The notes under the pieces are model-generated. The model worked only from the letters and a program-made list of their open reading frames with translations, had not been told where the DNA came from and searched no databases. A program made the translations under genes and the position numbers. From Epiperipatus broadwayi (lineage: Eukaryota; Onychophora; Udeonychophora; Euonychophora; Peripatidae), in the NCBI GenBank assembly GCA_028023455.1, contig JAQFVV010012396.1, forward strand, positions 24,571,330 through 24,635,329: a stretch of DNA of 64,000 nt. Direction: 5' to 3'. Every line of letters begins with the position of its first letter. The stretch's first letter is position 1. Below, piece after piece: positions 1 to 12,784 of this stretch.

Positions 1-415
1 TCATAAATTCAAGTTGAACATTTATTTCATTTTGAAAATAATTATTTCTTAATAAAACATTCTCCATTAAAATACCATATTAAATTGTCTAATGTTAGAC
101 TATATAACTTAAGAAAACCATTTCTATTAACCCATGAATAAACATTTATCTTACTTTTTATCAACAATCTACTGCTTTAAGACATGAGTTTATACATGAG
201 TTTATAATAGGAAGATACAAAAACAACTGGAATCATTCTCTGGTTTGTGCTCCTGTTATAGTATATATTTCTGCTGTTACACATGTCTTGAAAGAACCCT
301 TCTAGATCAATGTGTCAAATAACATTGCCATATGAATTCATGGAGCCACATAATACATTGTTTTGTAAAGTGCATTTTGCATTTTTGTCAATCTTTTTTA
401 TAATAGCTAAAAAGT
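1..415. other. AT-rich stretch with no recognised feature
   Basis: I see no open frame, tRNA-like box or repeat here that recurs elsewhere in the window. It leads directly into the mariner remnant. Confidence 0.5.
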
Positions 416-718
416 TTGACAATTTTAATATTCTGTGTTTGTTTACAGAAAACAAGGGGAAAAGTTGTAATGCTTGAAATAGACTACAAGAAAGCTGATC
501 TTATAAAACCACAAGTTTATGAATGGTTTAATTCAAATGTTAAATTTACCACATCCTTAAAAATCATCGCAAGTGAAGTGCAAAGTCAAAACAATGCTGA
601 TTTTTTTAACACAAACAGCATTTTTCTTTCAAATTTGATTCATAATAGTCAGGCCTTTTATCAGCAAGTACTGAAACATTTACATAATATGGTAAAATGT
701 AAACATCCTGGCTTGTGA
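416..718 (+). pseudogene. Internally deleted mariner-type transposase remnant
   Basis: A 100-codon open frame that reads as two separated pieces of a mariner (IS630/Tc1 superfamily, GVQW3/SETMAR-like) transposase. Residues ~18-43 (VVMLEIDYKK then KPQVYEWF) resemble the end of the N-terminal helix-turn-helix region. Residues ~62-100 (ADFFNTNSIF, then AFYQQVLKHLHNMVKCKHPGL up to the stop) resemble the stretch just before the second catalytic Asp. The intervening part, which normally holds the first catalytic Asp, is absent, and the frame stops before the HHDNAP motif. A TTTACAG followed by an open frame and a GTAAAA imitates an exon with splice sites, but the copy at 40370-40880 shows this is transposon sequence with the same internal deletion. 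It is non-functional. The family call is by eye. Confidence 0.6.
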
Positions 719-982
719 CAAGGAAAAGGTGCAAGGTCCTCCTGCATAAAGTGTCATTTTTTGGGCATGTAACACTTTTTAATTAAATTCAGCATGATCC
801 AGTTGTATTTTCTCAATGTTGCATAATGCAATTTTTTTTTTAATTTCTCAATTTTTTTTTTTTTGCAGACTTAAGAAGTAGTAGAAAAAAATGTCAGAAC
901 CATTAAAAGTCAACACTTTGCAAGTATTTCCAGACAACTTTGAAAACTGAAAAACACATTTATACTCGACTATTGTATAGGG
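719..982. other. Probable decayed downstream flank of the mariner remnant
   Basis: T-rich sequence with poly(T) runs at ~831-865. I could not identify a matching mariner terminal inverted repeat or a TA target duplication. Confidence 0.3.
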
Positions 983-1290
983 GAGTTAAACTCAAACTTT
1001 CACATGATCCTCAACTATCCATGGTATCTCATACTGCTGACACCCTTGATCACACACATGTCAAAAAGATAAACATTCACCAATATATATTTTTTGTGCT
1101 AAACTAGCACTCATCAGTTGGTCCAGATTATCATCACACATATGCAAACAATGCTCAGCCTATATTAAGATAGCTAATCTTCATATCGGTGATTGTTTAT
1201 TTTTTCAACATGTGTCTGATGAAGGTTGTCAGCAGTATGAAATAGCATGGATAGTTGAGGATCATGTGAAAGTCTGAGTTCAAACCCTCT
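983..1290. repeat. Foldback repeat, family B (two ~105-bp inverted arms)
   Basis: The left arm (about 983-1085) is the reverse complement of the right arm (about 1183-1290). Both carry CACATGATCCTCAACTATCC, a GCTGACA block and CACACATGT (CAGACACATGT on the other arm), with only scattered differences. The ~100-bp centre is not inverted and contains CATCAGTTGGTCCA. A related copy lies at 28795-29010 with the left arm and centre but no clear right arm. There is no coding capacity. It could be a foldback MITE or paired 3' ends of a retroelement like the PLE pairs elsewhere in the window. Confidence 0.7.
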
Positions 1291-3089
1291 ATGTATTACA
1301 TATTGGAGTACGGTATGAAAAAGCCTGTACTATAGAAAAAATTCATATACTGGTGTATTGTATAAAATGGATAGTAATTTAAAAGAGATTAAATTTATAA
1401 CAATTAAAAATAAATAAACAATTTTTTATTATTAAATTCTGATTATTTTTGTTTATCTACTTACATTTATAGTATTTAAATTAAAAGTTATATTGATTAT
1501 AATTTGAATTTAAAAAATAGAGATTATTCAAATGTCCTTTTGATATCATTTTTTATTTTTGCATTTCCATTGAGTTACTGTTGTTTTCTCTCCATAATCT
1601 CTATTTTTTCCATATTTTAATTTGTATATTCACTAGCATTGTTAATTTGATCTCTGGATTTGTTAGTGAAGTAAATCTCTTTATATTTTAAAGGTTAAAC
1701 CACTATATAATCAAATGATTGCTACTATTTTAAAGGTTCTTGTAAAACATATGCAAATAAAGCCTTTGTTTATCATTGTGTTAATTTCTGTATGCTCGCC
1801 TACTATATCCATAAATATGCCAAAGTTTTTATATACATTTTAATTATTTTTAATTTTATAGTAAAGCAAACTTTTTCAAAAGATTGATTTTAGAATTTAG
1901 AGTATTTATAAATTATAACTTTTCTGGGAATATTATAAATATTTTTTGAAACTGGTAATATGTGACTTAATTGAGAATAAGTTATTATTAAAATTAATTC
2001 TAAATATATTTCCTATTTACTTTTTATTATTTCGGCAGTACTAGAGAAATTTAATTCAGTAAAAAAAAAACCCCAATCTATAAAATCATTTTGAATACTG
2101 TATTAAGATATATAAATAATAAATTCATTGTCTGGAAGTTGATAAAAAGTTTGAGAATGGGAAGTGTCATAATTGGATTGCAATCCAAGGATTTTAGACT
2201 TTGGATTCTACTGATCAATCATGTTACTGAGTATAATGATAAGTGATAGACTTAAAAGATAAAGATTTTTGGATCAAAGTTCCACAGATCATTATTGGTT
2301 TATGAATATGAATATCTGTAATTTATGTAAAGATTGGTTTGATATTATAATTTTTTATGATTTCATCATATATAATTTATTTATTACTTTGGGAATACTT
2401 ATGAGAATAAATATAACTGTTTGCTCTGTGAGGTTTTACCAGTAATAAAATGGTCAGTTCCTGGGTTTAAGATCCACTGATAACTTCTGGAACTCAAAAC
2501 ACTTATTTCTATTAAATGTCTTTATTTAATTTAAAATATATGCTCATTTGTTTATTTATTTAAGATAAATTTTGTAATTGAGTATTAAAACATATCTATC
2601 AAATAGATTTTCTTTAAATTTTGTAAGCATTAGAAATCAATGACAATGTAATATAACAATAAAATATTTCATGGTTATCCAGTGGTTTATACATAAGTTA
2701 AAATTATTGCTAGGACAAATTTCAAATTTATTTTCTTTGTCTTTTTTAAAGATGCCTTCATAATGAAAATAGTATTAAAGTCAATTTTTAATACATAATA
2801 TTCTTTCAATTATTAAACAGATTCTTGTCTTCTTTTTATTATTTGTTTCAATTAAAATTGGAATAATAAAATATGATTCTTATATTTAAAAGTTAAAATT
2901 AATATATACAAAAAATATTTTATAATAAATGCTTTTAATTACTATACACCAAAAAGCCAAAAATAATTGCTTTCTTCAGTCGCAACTGGGTTTTTTTTAT
3001 GACAAGTTCCAATTGTAGCTAAAAAAACACAAAACTTTTGACTTTTCAGTGCACAGTTAATATAAATGCTTGTAAATATTTGTGTGTGT
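1291..3089. other. AT-rich intergenic DNA with no recognised feature
   Basis: Long A/T runs and no open frame of note. Nothing here is repeated elsewhere in the window as far as I can see. Confidence 0.45.
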
Positions 3090-3166
3090 ATATATATATA
3101 TATATATATAAGAAGTTAAAAATAATATATATATATATATATATATATTATTTTTAACTTCTTAGT
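3090..3166. repeat. (TA)n tract forming a perfect hairpin
   Basis: A (TA)n run, then AAGAAGTTAAAAATAATA, a second (TA)n run, and then the exact reverse complement TATTATTTTTAACTTCTT. The ~18-bp arms are perfect and the centre is alternating TA, so the whole can fold back on itself. Confidence 0.8.
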
Positions 3167-4339
3167 ATTCATTCAGTAAATAAAAAAAGTTTATTATTAA
3201 TTTATATATATTATGTATATTGAAACTAACTTATTTAAATGTATTATATCTAATTTTATATTTAAAAAAAAATGTTTTTCCTGTTTAACATGTTAGGAAA
3301 TAGGATTAAAACAATTTAATTTATTCAAACAAAAAAAAATCTAAAATATTTTACATCATAATCTACTTTTAAGTAAACAAAAATATGTTTTTTATTAATT
3401 TAAATGAATAATATTGAAGAATTTTATAAAAAGACAATCAGTACATTTAAAAAAAAAACAGTTGTTTTTGCTAATTTTATATTAAATGCTGAAAATGATG
3501 AAGACTCTAGAAATTAGTATAAAATCTTAAATGAGAAAGCAGAAATATGAATTATTGTTGCTCTAGGAAAATTATAATAAAATCAAGTTAAGCTGTAAAT
3601 TTTAGAAATATTTGTATACTTTATTTTACAAATAAAATTGCAAGTAATCTAGCATTGATGACTCAAAACCATAGTAGTGGATTTGGAATTTTTATGAAAT
3701 AGATCGTTCTGCATAAAATTTAGTAATTGATAAGCCATGTATTTTCATATTTATTTTTAGTATAGCTTATGCACTAACTTAATTTATATATTTTTTTAAA
3801 ATTGTAGCTATTTCAATGTCTCTCATGGATGTGCAGAAATTGTTTTACAGTTAATTAAAAAAGAAAGTTTGCTTCTCGCTTATTATAAATATCATCAGTG
3901 CAGATACTAATAGTATATATTAAGTTTAACATTTATGATTATTTACTATTTAAATAATATTTGACTTAAAACTACAATTGACTTTGATTTTCATACTTTA
4001 ATAATAAATAATAAATTGGAAGAAGGCCAAAAACAAATATAAAATATCAAAAGATTTTATTTATATAAAACGAGCTTATTTCAGTTTTATGATAAGGTTA
4101 ACAGATGTTTAGATTCTAACATATCAGGAGCTAATTTGTATCCAAAACATATGTAATATAAAGGGTCAATGTGATTAATTTGTGTATCATAATCATTAAT
4201 AATATGTAAATTTAAAGTTATACCAGGAAAGATTAATTAATTCATCATTTTTAATTATTACACAATAATGAACAAATTTTTTATTTCAAATTTAATTTAA
4301 AAATTATTAATTTTATGGTTAGTTATTAGCTTAAATTGA
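3167..4339. other. AT-rich intergenic DNA with no recognised feature
   Basis: No supported open frame, RNA gene or repeat. Confidence 0.45.
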
Positions 4340-4440
4340 TTTTTTTTTCTCATATGTCAAAGCATTGGCTGGGAAGAGAACCCAGGACAACTGCTTGTAA
4401 GGTGACTGTGCTGATCCCTCGGCCAACACTGCTTGACAAT
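4340..4440 (-). mobile_element. tRNA-derived SINE, family 1 (minus strand)
   Basis: Read on the minus strand, it begins with an A-box-like TTGGCCGAGGGATCAGCAC, has an anticodon-arm-like CCTTACAAGCAG, a B-box-like GGGTTCTCTTCCCAG, and ends AATGCTTTGACATATGAGA followed by an A run. The same head-to-tail order and the same TGACATATGAAAA tail recur at 40112-40216, with a diverged copy at 29985-30094 and a bare tail at 24676-24714. The CTTACAA loop suggests descent from a Val-type tRNA, which is inference. The family length is about 100 bp plus the A tail. Confidence 0.7.
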
Positions 4441-7400
4441 AAATCCAAAAATGATTAATAAAAAGTAACTGAAATAATTTGAGGATATTATAAGGGGTCC
4501 TAAAAGTTTGAGAAGTTCCCATGTTGGATAATTTCAAAAATCTTATGTTAAATCAAGTGTATTAAGATATAATATAAAAATATATATTTGTATGTGACAA
4601 AATGATTTTTATTATTACTAACCTTATATGCTTATAATAAGATGGTAACATCATATAATAGGCCACATAAAATTTCTGTATGAGTGTGGGACTGCAAATA
4701 AATAAAAATTGGGTCACATAAAATTTTAGCCTGAATATAGGAGTTGAAAGTGTAAAAGGATTGTGCATCACTGCTCTAATCCGACACTCTACAACAGCAT
4801 TAAATCAAACAGGTACCAAAATAATAATGTTAAAATCAAAAATAAAACTGCACATATCACTAAATTCTCTTAGCTTACTACATTATTATAAATATGAACA
4901 CTTTCTACTTTAGTATCATCTATTATACATTTTAGAATCAATGCTTACCTGATGGAAGTACAATTTAATCCCTAGAAGAATGGAAGAGAATTAAATTGCA
5001 TTACCACTTGATAAATACTGAATACTCAAGCTTGCTTTAGAGACCATTAAAATAAAGAAACACTCCTGTTTTAAAAATGATTACATATTTTATCTTAGGT
5101 GATTTTTAACATGTCACGCAGCTTTTGCACAAGCATGTAATTATGATGTTCATTTCTACACAATCAATTTAAAAACTTTTGTTCTAGTATTAAACTTAAA
5201 ACAACATAATTATAATTTTTCTCCATGCATGTGAAGATCAAATATATAATTAAATAGATAGTTGCTTTAAATTTTACAATGAAATATTTTATATTAATGA
5301 ATTAAATATGAAACATTAAGAAATAACTTTTCAAAAATTTGGATGTCGAAGTAAAAGAAATTCTATGTTTAAAAATTTGTAATTTTTCCTGTTTACTGAT
5401 TCTATATAACTTATAATCTGGACATACATGTATATATAAATGTATTTATAACTGATTGAACTATATATATATATTGCATTTATTTAAATTATTTTTGATT
5501 ACAGTTATACCAGGTAATAAAAAAAATAAAATGTTATAGCCCATTTCCAACAGCACTCCATCAAAAGAATTATAAATTTTACACTGACACAATTTTATAT
5601 CAAATGTAATTCTTTTTAATAATAATTGTTTTTGTATTTCAGATAACATCCAATAAAAAGTGATAAAACAATGTAGAGTTATAAAATACAACAATAATAA
5701 TAAATAAAATGGTAATATTGAGATATCGGACACGACTAATTCACCTTTACGATAAATACATCCACGAAATCAAGACAGAATGTTGTCAAATGCTTTGTTC
5801 TAATAATTTATTTTGCTGTAACTATTATTTTTAAGCAGAATAATTGATAAATTTATACGGGAATATTTTTTTTATATGTTTTTTTAAAATCTATTATAGC
5901 TAAAATATTTTATTCATGCATTCCCATTTATATATTTTCTATTCATGAATGCATTATAGAAATGTAAATCTTTTCTTTCATCAAATAAGTTTCCAAAAGC
6001 CCTCCAGAAATGACAGTTCCCAGTATGATGGGGGTCAAAATCAATAAGTATTAAGCATGGAACTATGACTGGGCTATTAACCTTCATCAAGTCATTGTTG
6101 ATTAAAAGTTCTACAGTTATCACACTTTTATCCAGGGAGTCTATGGCCTCTCAAACTTCATACTTGCAAAATGGCATTAAAAATTGAAAAGATTAAATGC
6201 ATGGAACAGTGCAGAGGAGCTCTTGTATAATAATTATTGGTAATATAAGAATAAAGATATATTTTAATCTATAGACGCACACACAAACATATATATGTAT
6301 TATAATATTTGGTTAAAGGCTTGTATACATTTGTATTATTAATCGGACTGTAATCCATTCAAAGCATTAAGATTTCAGAGTTTATAAACATTTGTATATG
6401 AAAAAAAAGTTTAATATCACATAAGTTTATTACATCCATGACCAGAAAATCATGTCCAGGTAAAATTTAGAGTATTTTATTTGTTTCTAAAATAGTTTAA
6501 TAGCCATTCAATGATTAGGCAAAAAAAAAAAATAATTGGCAATTTTTAACTAGAGAATAAAATAAGAATAAAAATTATCTTAAACTCTTATTATCCAAAA
6601 TTACCCTGCAGTGAGCTAATTAAAGATTGTTTTACTTTTTTTCTGTACTCATATCTAAAAATTTCCAATACAAAAGTAGTCATGATAGATTTTATGTTTT
6701 CATCATATAGTCTTCTTACACTTGATGATACACATTTAAAAAAAAACAACAAAATATTTTTGTATTGTTAAATTATTATATATATATATATATTTTGCAG
6801 AAAAATGATTTTCAATAAGAAAGATTATATAGACATTTCATCAAACAAAATTTGTACGTTATAGTACTTCTATTAAGGAAAAAATGAAACACCTTTGTTA
6901 CTCTCAATTAGTTTCCTACCATGACAATTACTGGTGTTTTAATTATTATTACTACTAAAATGATCAACAAACAAATGATTCTAATGATTTACTTTATTAT
7001 CTATCAATTGATTTATTGCTCTAAGAATGTGTTCTCTGGTGTGTAATGTCTAGAGTATATAATAGCTAAAGTGAAGTCATATTGTATGAAGAATGACCTT
7101 TAGTTAATCAACTACTAATTTCATATTTTTTTACTTGTACATTTTACTACTTCAGCTTCTATTGACCAGTTCCCATTACAATATATTGAACATATACCAT
7201 AATATTCAATACATAATGATTTTTCCACAAACAAAAATAATTTTCCTCATTATATTGTATGCTTTATGTAATTAAACAAATGGACTTAAGAGTTAATACT
7301 TCCTAAATTGATGTATATACGTCTTTTAATTTCTAGTGCTAAAATGCACATTCAATTATTATTTTTATTTAGCAAAATATATTCTTAAGATTACAAAAAA

Positions 7401-7529
7401 AAAAAATTGTTCTCTATATTTATTTTTTTTATCTATAATACTCTATTCCAATTGACTTTTTAATAATTTTTAATATGAATAAAACACTTATCTGTACCTT
7501 GTTTTATTTCAGGATTTATATCAATTAAT
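4441..7529. other. AT-rich intergenic DNA with no recognised gene
   Basis: A few short open frames on the minus strand (near 4562-4771, 5461-5733 and 5914-6123) show no recognisable motif and are no longer than expected at this base composition. There are short (TA)n runs near 5464 and 6779. Confidence 0.45.
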
Positions 7530-9217
7530 AATATTTCTATCCAAAAATGGTTGAAATTGATAAAAAATTAAAATTAAAATGCTTAAGGCAAGAAGACATC
7601 AAAAGTAAGTAAAAAAATGAAGTAAAAAAACTTGCCTTAGACAAGACATCAAAAGTAAGTAAAAAATCAAGTGAAATAATTTGTAAATTTTAAAAAAAGT
7701 ACACACACAAAAAAAATTGGTAAAAATATATAAAACCAAATAAATTCTTCAAAAATACAAATTAAAAAAAAAAAACCAAGAAAACATTATGAAATTCGAA
7801 TTAAAAAAAAAAATGGTGAAAATACGTCAAATGCAACCCTCTCCCCCCAGTCTTTGCTGAAATGGACAAAATAAAATGCCTAAGGCAAAGTAAATTGAAG
7901 AAATCTTTTGAAATACAAATTAAAAAAGAACAAGAAGAAAACACTATGAAATTTGAATTACAAAAACAGAAATCGGTGAAAATGTTTCAAACGCAACACT
8001 TCCCTCCAATAAAGAATTTCTATTCAAAAATAGCTGAAATGTACATATTAAAATGCCTAAATCGAACAAATCCTTCTAAAATACAAATTAAAAAAACAAG
8101 AAAATGCTATGAAATTCAAATTACAACAAAAACAGAAAAAGTCTAATGGTAAATGTCAACAAAAAAAGGTGAATAGGGCTTCAATAATAGCAGGAATTAC
8201 AAAAACAAAATTTCATCAATATTTAGCTTTCAACATTTGAGAATACGCATCTGTGATCAGATTCCAAAGCAGTGCAAAATACAAATTAAAAAAAAAAATG
8301 TTATGCATCAAGATTTCAATCAAAAATAAGTAAAATGCAAAAACAAAAATTGGTGTCTAACTAACAGATATACCTTCCCCTCTCCTGCACAAAGAATTAA
8401 AATGAAAAATGGTGGTCAGCAATATTTAAAAAATAAAAGACTATTTGCAAATGTATCAGTGCATTATCTAACTAACAGATATAATAATAATTTACAAACC
8501 TTAAATAAACCCTAATACATATTAAGTAATTAAATATAGATAATAAAGAGCACATAGTGATCTGTTGTTATCTCTCAGAATAATTTCAAAACAGCTATTT
8601 ATATCAGAAGAACTACTAATTGTTTTTCCCAAAAATTTATTACATTAATTATTCCCTGCTTTGAAATTATGGCATATGGATAACATATGAATTCAAATAA
8701 AATAATCAGAATAAAATATAGGAATGTCATAGATTATAGAAAGTTTAAAATGGAAAGTTTAAAATAATGATTGATTACAGTTACAGAAAAAAAATATTAA
8801 AGGGTTATTTTTATTGGCAAAAATGTTACAAGATTTTATTTTAATAAGAATTTTAAGTAATTGAGAATATTATGGCATATCATTTAAATAGATTTATAGA
8901 TATTGCAGAAAAAAAATATCCAATTTTCTTCAAGGCTGACATTTCCAGTTCCAGGCTCAGTTCACTGCCATTTGCACTATGATGACTTGATTGTTCACCA
9001 TGTCCTGCCTTGTTTACAACTCTTTTTTAATTAAAATTATAAAATTTAGCTTTCTATTGTTAAGTTTTTTAACTTGGCACATTTATCAAAGGTGATCCCC
9101 AAGTGAATGATAGCAGATTAAAAAAAGAATTAAATAGATGACATGGACCGAATGGTATCTAGCAAACAGTTATTTAAAGTTGCAAATTAAAATGTGATGT
9201 AATAGATCTCTCAAACA
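7530..9217 (+). repeat. Left arm of the 4 kb palindrome, with diverged direct repeats
   Basis: Within this arm a degenerate unit recurs: GCTGAAATG-like start, AAAATGCCTAA, AATACAAATTAAAAAA, GAAATT(C/T)(A/G)AATTA, then GGTGAAAAT. Copies begin near 7550, 7856 and 8036. The open frame at 7862-8146 is simply two of these units read through, rich in Lys and Gln, and I do not consider it a gene. Confidence 0.65.
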
Positions 9218-9896
9218 TATAATATCCCAGTGCAATTTAAAATAATAAGTGATTCTTCAGCATTTTGCAAAAGAGAAAATATTTTTTTTAAAACAAACTT
9301 TAGTACCATATTATGTGCATACTAGTAATTATATATAAGATGCATATTTCATTATGTTTTATTTAAAGAAAGTTGCAATTTGAAATGTATCATAATAGGC
9401 CTTTCTTACATCAAAAAATATGGGCACAGCTTTAGCAAACAATTATTTAAAGAAGATAGTTCCACAAAATATAACATCCCAATGCAATTTAAAATAATAA
9501 GTGATTCTTCAGCAATTTGCCAAAGAGAAAATATTGTCTTTATAATGAACTTTAGTACCATATTTTGTGCACACTGGTAATTATGTATAAGATGCATATT
9601 TCATTATGTTTTATTTAAAGAAAATTGCAAATTGAAATGTGACATAATAGGCCTCTCTTTTATTAAATAACATAAACCCAGATTTAGCAAACAATTATTT
9701 AAAGAAAGTAGTTCTGCAAAATATAACATCCCAGTGCAATTTAAAATAATATGTGATTCTTCAGCATTTTGCCAAAGAGAAAATATTTTCTTTAAAATAT
9801 ATTTTAGTACCATATTCTGTACACATTAAATATATATAAGATGCATATTTAATTATGCTTTATTTAAGAAAGGATAGTGTAAATGCACATATTTTT
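9218..9896 (+). repeat. Three tandem ~250-bp repeats at the palindrome centre
   Basis: Three imperfect copies start near 9226, 9476 and 9729. Each contains ATCCCA(G/A)TGCAATTTAAAAT, GTGATTCTTCAGCA, a GAGAAAATATT block, TTTAGTACCATATT and ATATAAGATGCATATTT. The third is shorter and runs into the right arm. The short open frames in this block (9380-9580 on +, 9406-9597 and 9604-9813 on -) are by-products of the repeat. Confidence 0.8.
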
Positions 9897-11512
9897 TAAT
9901 GTGAGAGGTCTATTATGTCACATTTAAATTTACAACTTTCTTTAAAAACTATTTGCTAGATACTATTTGGTCCACATTTTCTATTAAATTCTTTTTTTAA
10001 TCTGCTGTTATTCACTTGGGGATTGCCTTTGATAAAAGTGCTAAGTTAAAAAATTTAACAATAAAAAGCTAAATTTTATAATTTTAATTAAAGAAGAGTT
10101 GTAAACAAAGCAGGACATGGTAAATGATCAAGTCATCATAATGCAAATGCCAGAATTGGGTAATTTTTTCAACAATATCTATATATCTATTTAAATGATA
10201 TGCCATAATATTCTCAATTACTTAAAATTCTTTTTAAAATAAAAACTTGTAACATTCTTGCTAATAAATATAACTTTTTAATAATTTTTCCTGTAACTGT
10301 AATCAATTATTATTTTAAACTTTCTATTTTAAACTTTCTATAATCTATGGCCATGCCTATTTTTTATTCTGGTTATTTTATTCGAATTCATGTGTTACAA
10401 TATGCCATAATTTCAAGGCAGAGAATAATTAATGTAATACATTTTTTGGGAAAAACAATTAGTAGCACTCCTGATATAAATAGCTGTTTTGAAATTATTC
10501 TAAGAGATAACAACAGATCACTATGCACTTATTGTTATCTATATTTAATTACTTAATATGTATTAGTCTGTATTCAAGATTTGTAAATTATTATTATATC
10601 TGTTAGTTAGATAACGCACAGACACATTTGCAAATAGCCTTTTATTTTTTAAATATTGATGACCTCCATTTTTCATCTTAATTCTTCATGTGGGTGGAAA
10701 GAGGGTATACCTCTTAGTTTGACACCAATTTTTGTTTTTGCATTTTACTTATTTTTCATTGAATTCTTGATGCATAGCATTTTCTTGTTTGTTTTTAATT
10801 TGTATTTGTGCTGCTTTAGAATCTGATTGCAGATGCATATTTGCAAATGTTGAAAGCTAAATAGGGATGAAATTCTGTTTTTGTAATTCCCATTATTAAT
10901 GAAGCCCATCCACCATTTTTTTGACATTTACCACTAAACTTTGTTTTTGTTGTAATTTGAACTTCATAGTGTTTTCTTATTATTTTTTTAATTTGTATTT
11001 TAGAAGGATTTGTTCAATTTATGCAATTTAATTTGTCTATTTCAGCTATTTTTGGATAGAAATTCTTCATTGAAGGGAGGGTGTAGCATTTGAAATATTT
11101 TCACTGATATCTGTTTTTGTAATTCGAATATCATAGCATTTTCTTGTTTGTTTTTTTAAATTTTTAGTTTAGAAGATTTTGTTCAATTTATTTTTTCTTA
11201 GACATTTTACTTTATCCATTTCAGCAAATAATTCTTCATTCTGGGGGAGAAAGTGCATTTGACATATTTTCACCAATTTCTGTTTTTGTAATTTGAATTT
11301 CATAGCGTTTTTTTTTTTTGTTGTTGTTTTTTTTAAATTTGTATTTTCGAAGAATTTATTTGATTTTATATATTTTTACCAATTTATGTGTGTGTACTTT
11401 TTAAAAATTTACATATTATTTCACTTGATTTTTTATTTACTTTTGATGTCTCATCTTAAGCATTTTAATTTTAATTTTTCATCAATTTCAGTCATTTTTG
11501 GATAGAAATTTA
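9897..11512 (-). repeat. Right arm of the 4 kb palindrome
   Basis: Reverse complement of the left arm. It ends at TTTTTGGATAGAAATTTATC near 11512, opposite TTTCTATCCAAAAATG near 7537. A poly(T) expansion lies at ~11308-11335. Confidence 0.7.
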
Positions 11513-11698
11513 TCACTTGCAGGCTTCTTGGTTGTGCTGCAGTGTCACCTAGAAGCCACAGTATGCATAACCAAAAACTACCATTCACACTTATAATAGT
11601 TTTATTATCTAATGTGTTTCTACTTTCTGAATTAATGCACAAAATTTTTATTTCAACAAAATAAACCAATAGAAATATAAAAAGTAATAAGATAATCC

Positions 11699-12040
11699 TT
11701 AAATATAATCCAAACCATCAAATGACTGATTCATCTTATTAAAAGCTTGTTCAATCATTTCTTTTTTTACCTTCAATATTTTCATTACTACTATATTTCC
11801 AACATGTCTTATAACTTTTTGTAATCCATTTCTTTTCATCTTAGTCTTTCTATGAATGTTGTTAATGAGATATACTATCCATTTTGTTAAATTTATACTA
11901 TTCACAAGTCTTGTCATATCATCAGCTAATCCCAAATAAAGTCTTCTAATTTCATTACTGTTCATATCATTATCAGAATAGTGTTTATTTGATAATTTAA
12001 CTAAATAAAAATAAACGAAATTGAAGTTAGGCATAAGCAT
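11699..12040 (-). other. Unrecognised 113-codon open frame
   Basis: An open frame of 113 codons immediately outside the right end of the large palindrome. Its product would be basic, with a Lys/Arg-rich middle (HRKTKMKRNGLQKVIRH) followed by KILKVKKEMIEQAFNKM, which could be helical. I recognise no domain, signal peptide or membrane segment. At this AT content an open frame of this length can arise by chance about once in a window of this size. It could be a decayed transposon fragment, a small exon or noise. Confidence 0.15.
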
Positions 12041-12641
12041 TTCACAATCTCTTACATTTTTTTTTATATAAAGTCCATTTTATTTTATAAGTTTGCTGCC
12101 TGTCTTACACATATTTTCAATTACAAATCTTTTTACTCATTATGTTTTCAAAATGTCCAATAAATTAACTTAAATTATTTTATTAGATGTATTTTAATAT
12201 CAATAAAATAAATATTAACTTGTTTTCCTTCTCTCTCAATTTTGTTTCTTTGTATGTGCATATATATTTGTGTGTGAATACTTTTATGATTTTCATATAT
12301 GTAATTTCTTGATGAAATTATTAAAATGTGGATTTTTAAATTAGATTTTATCTGTCATTGTTTCAGATGTTTGGTTAGTTTACTAACTTTTATTAGAGAC
12401 AATGGCAATGGAAAACAGACTGCTATCATTTGTCATATAATTTAGTTATCAATTACTTTATTCAATATCAAATTTAAAAGATTTTTGGATTAAAATTGGG
12501 TTATTTATGTATTTTTTTGATTGGTCTTTCTTTATTAATATAAGTAATGTCATTTAATCCTATTTATGCAGTTCTTTTATACATACAATTTTAATATCTT
12601 TTATGTAAATATATTAAATTTAAGCGTAAACAGATAATATA
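12041..12641. other. AT-rich intergenic DNA with no recognised feature
   Basis: No supported open frame or repeat. Confidence 0.4.
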
Positions 12642-12784
12642 TAATAACGTAAAAGCTAAACACTTTCAAACAGATACGCTTTAAAAATGCTTATGTGACA
12701 GCCAATCAGATGGAATAATGGCATCACATGGGACTCTAAATTCTAAGACACAAGCCACAATAGTAGCTTTCACGTTATTAATAT
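12642..12784. mobile_element. MITE-like element with 16-bp terminal inverted repeats
   Basis: It starts AATAACGTAAAAGCTA and ends TAGCTTTCACGTTATT, so the ends are inverted repeats with one mismatch over 16 bp. The ~110 bp between them is noncoding and noticeably richer in G and C than its surroundings. The flanks are alternating A/T, so a TA-type target duplication is possible but cannot be delimited. Confidence 0.55.

Larger units (their letters stand above)
7530..11512. mobile_element. ~4 kb palindromic (foldback-type) element
   Basis: The sequence at about 7530-9217 is the reverse complement of about 9897-11512, with moderate divergence. Clear matched blocks are TTTCTATCCAAAAATG at 7537 against its complement near 11500; the stretch around 8160-8280 against 10790-10900; and GGTGATCCCCAAGTGAATGA near 9090 against its complement near 10020. 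The ~680-bp centre is a tandem array. The arms themselves contain diverged direct repeats. This layout resembles the FB/Galileo type of element, which has long inverted arms built from direct repeats, but no transposase is seen. The ends are approximate and I could not identify a target duplication. Confidence 0.75.

Noticed and set aside
447-691. Apparent host exon with TTTACAG acceptor and GTAAAA donor
   Set aside because: The protein pieces match mariner transposase segments, and a second copy with the same layout is present at 40370-40880.
7862-8146. 94-codon open frame, Lys/Gln-rich
   Set aside because: It consists of two copies of a direct repeat inside the arm of the 4 kb palindrome, and the matching arm does not keep the frame.
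9226-9896. CRISPR-like or satellite array at the palindrome centre
   Set aside because: Three ~250-bp imperfect units without a short-repeat/spacer alternation. It is a simple tandem duplication.
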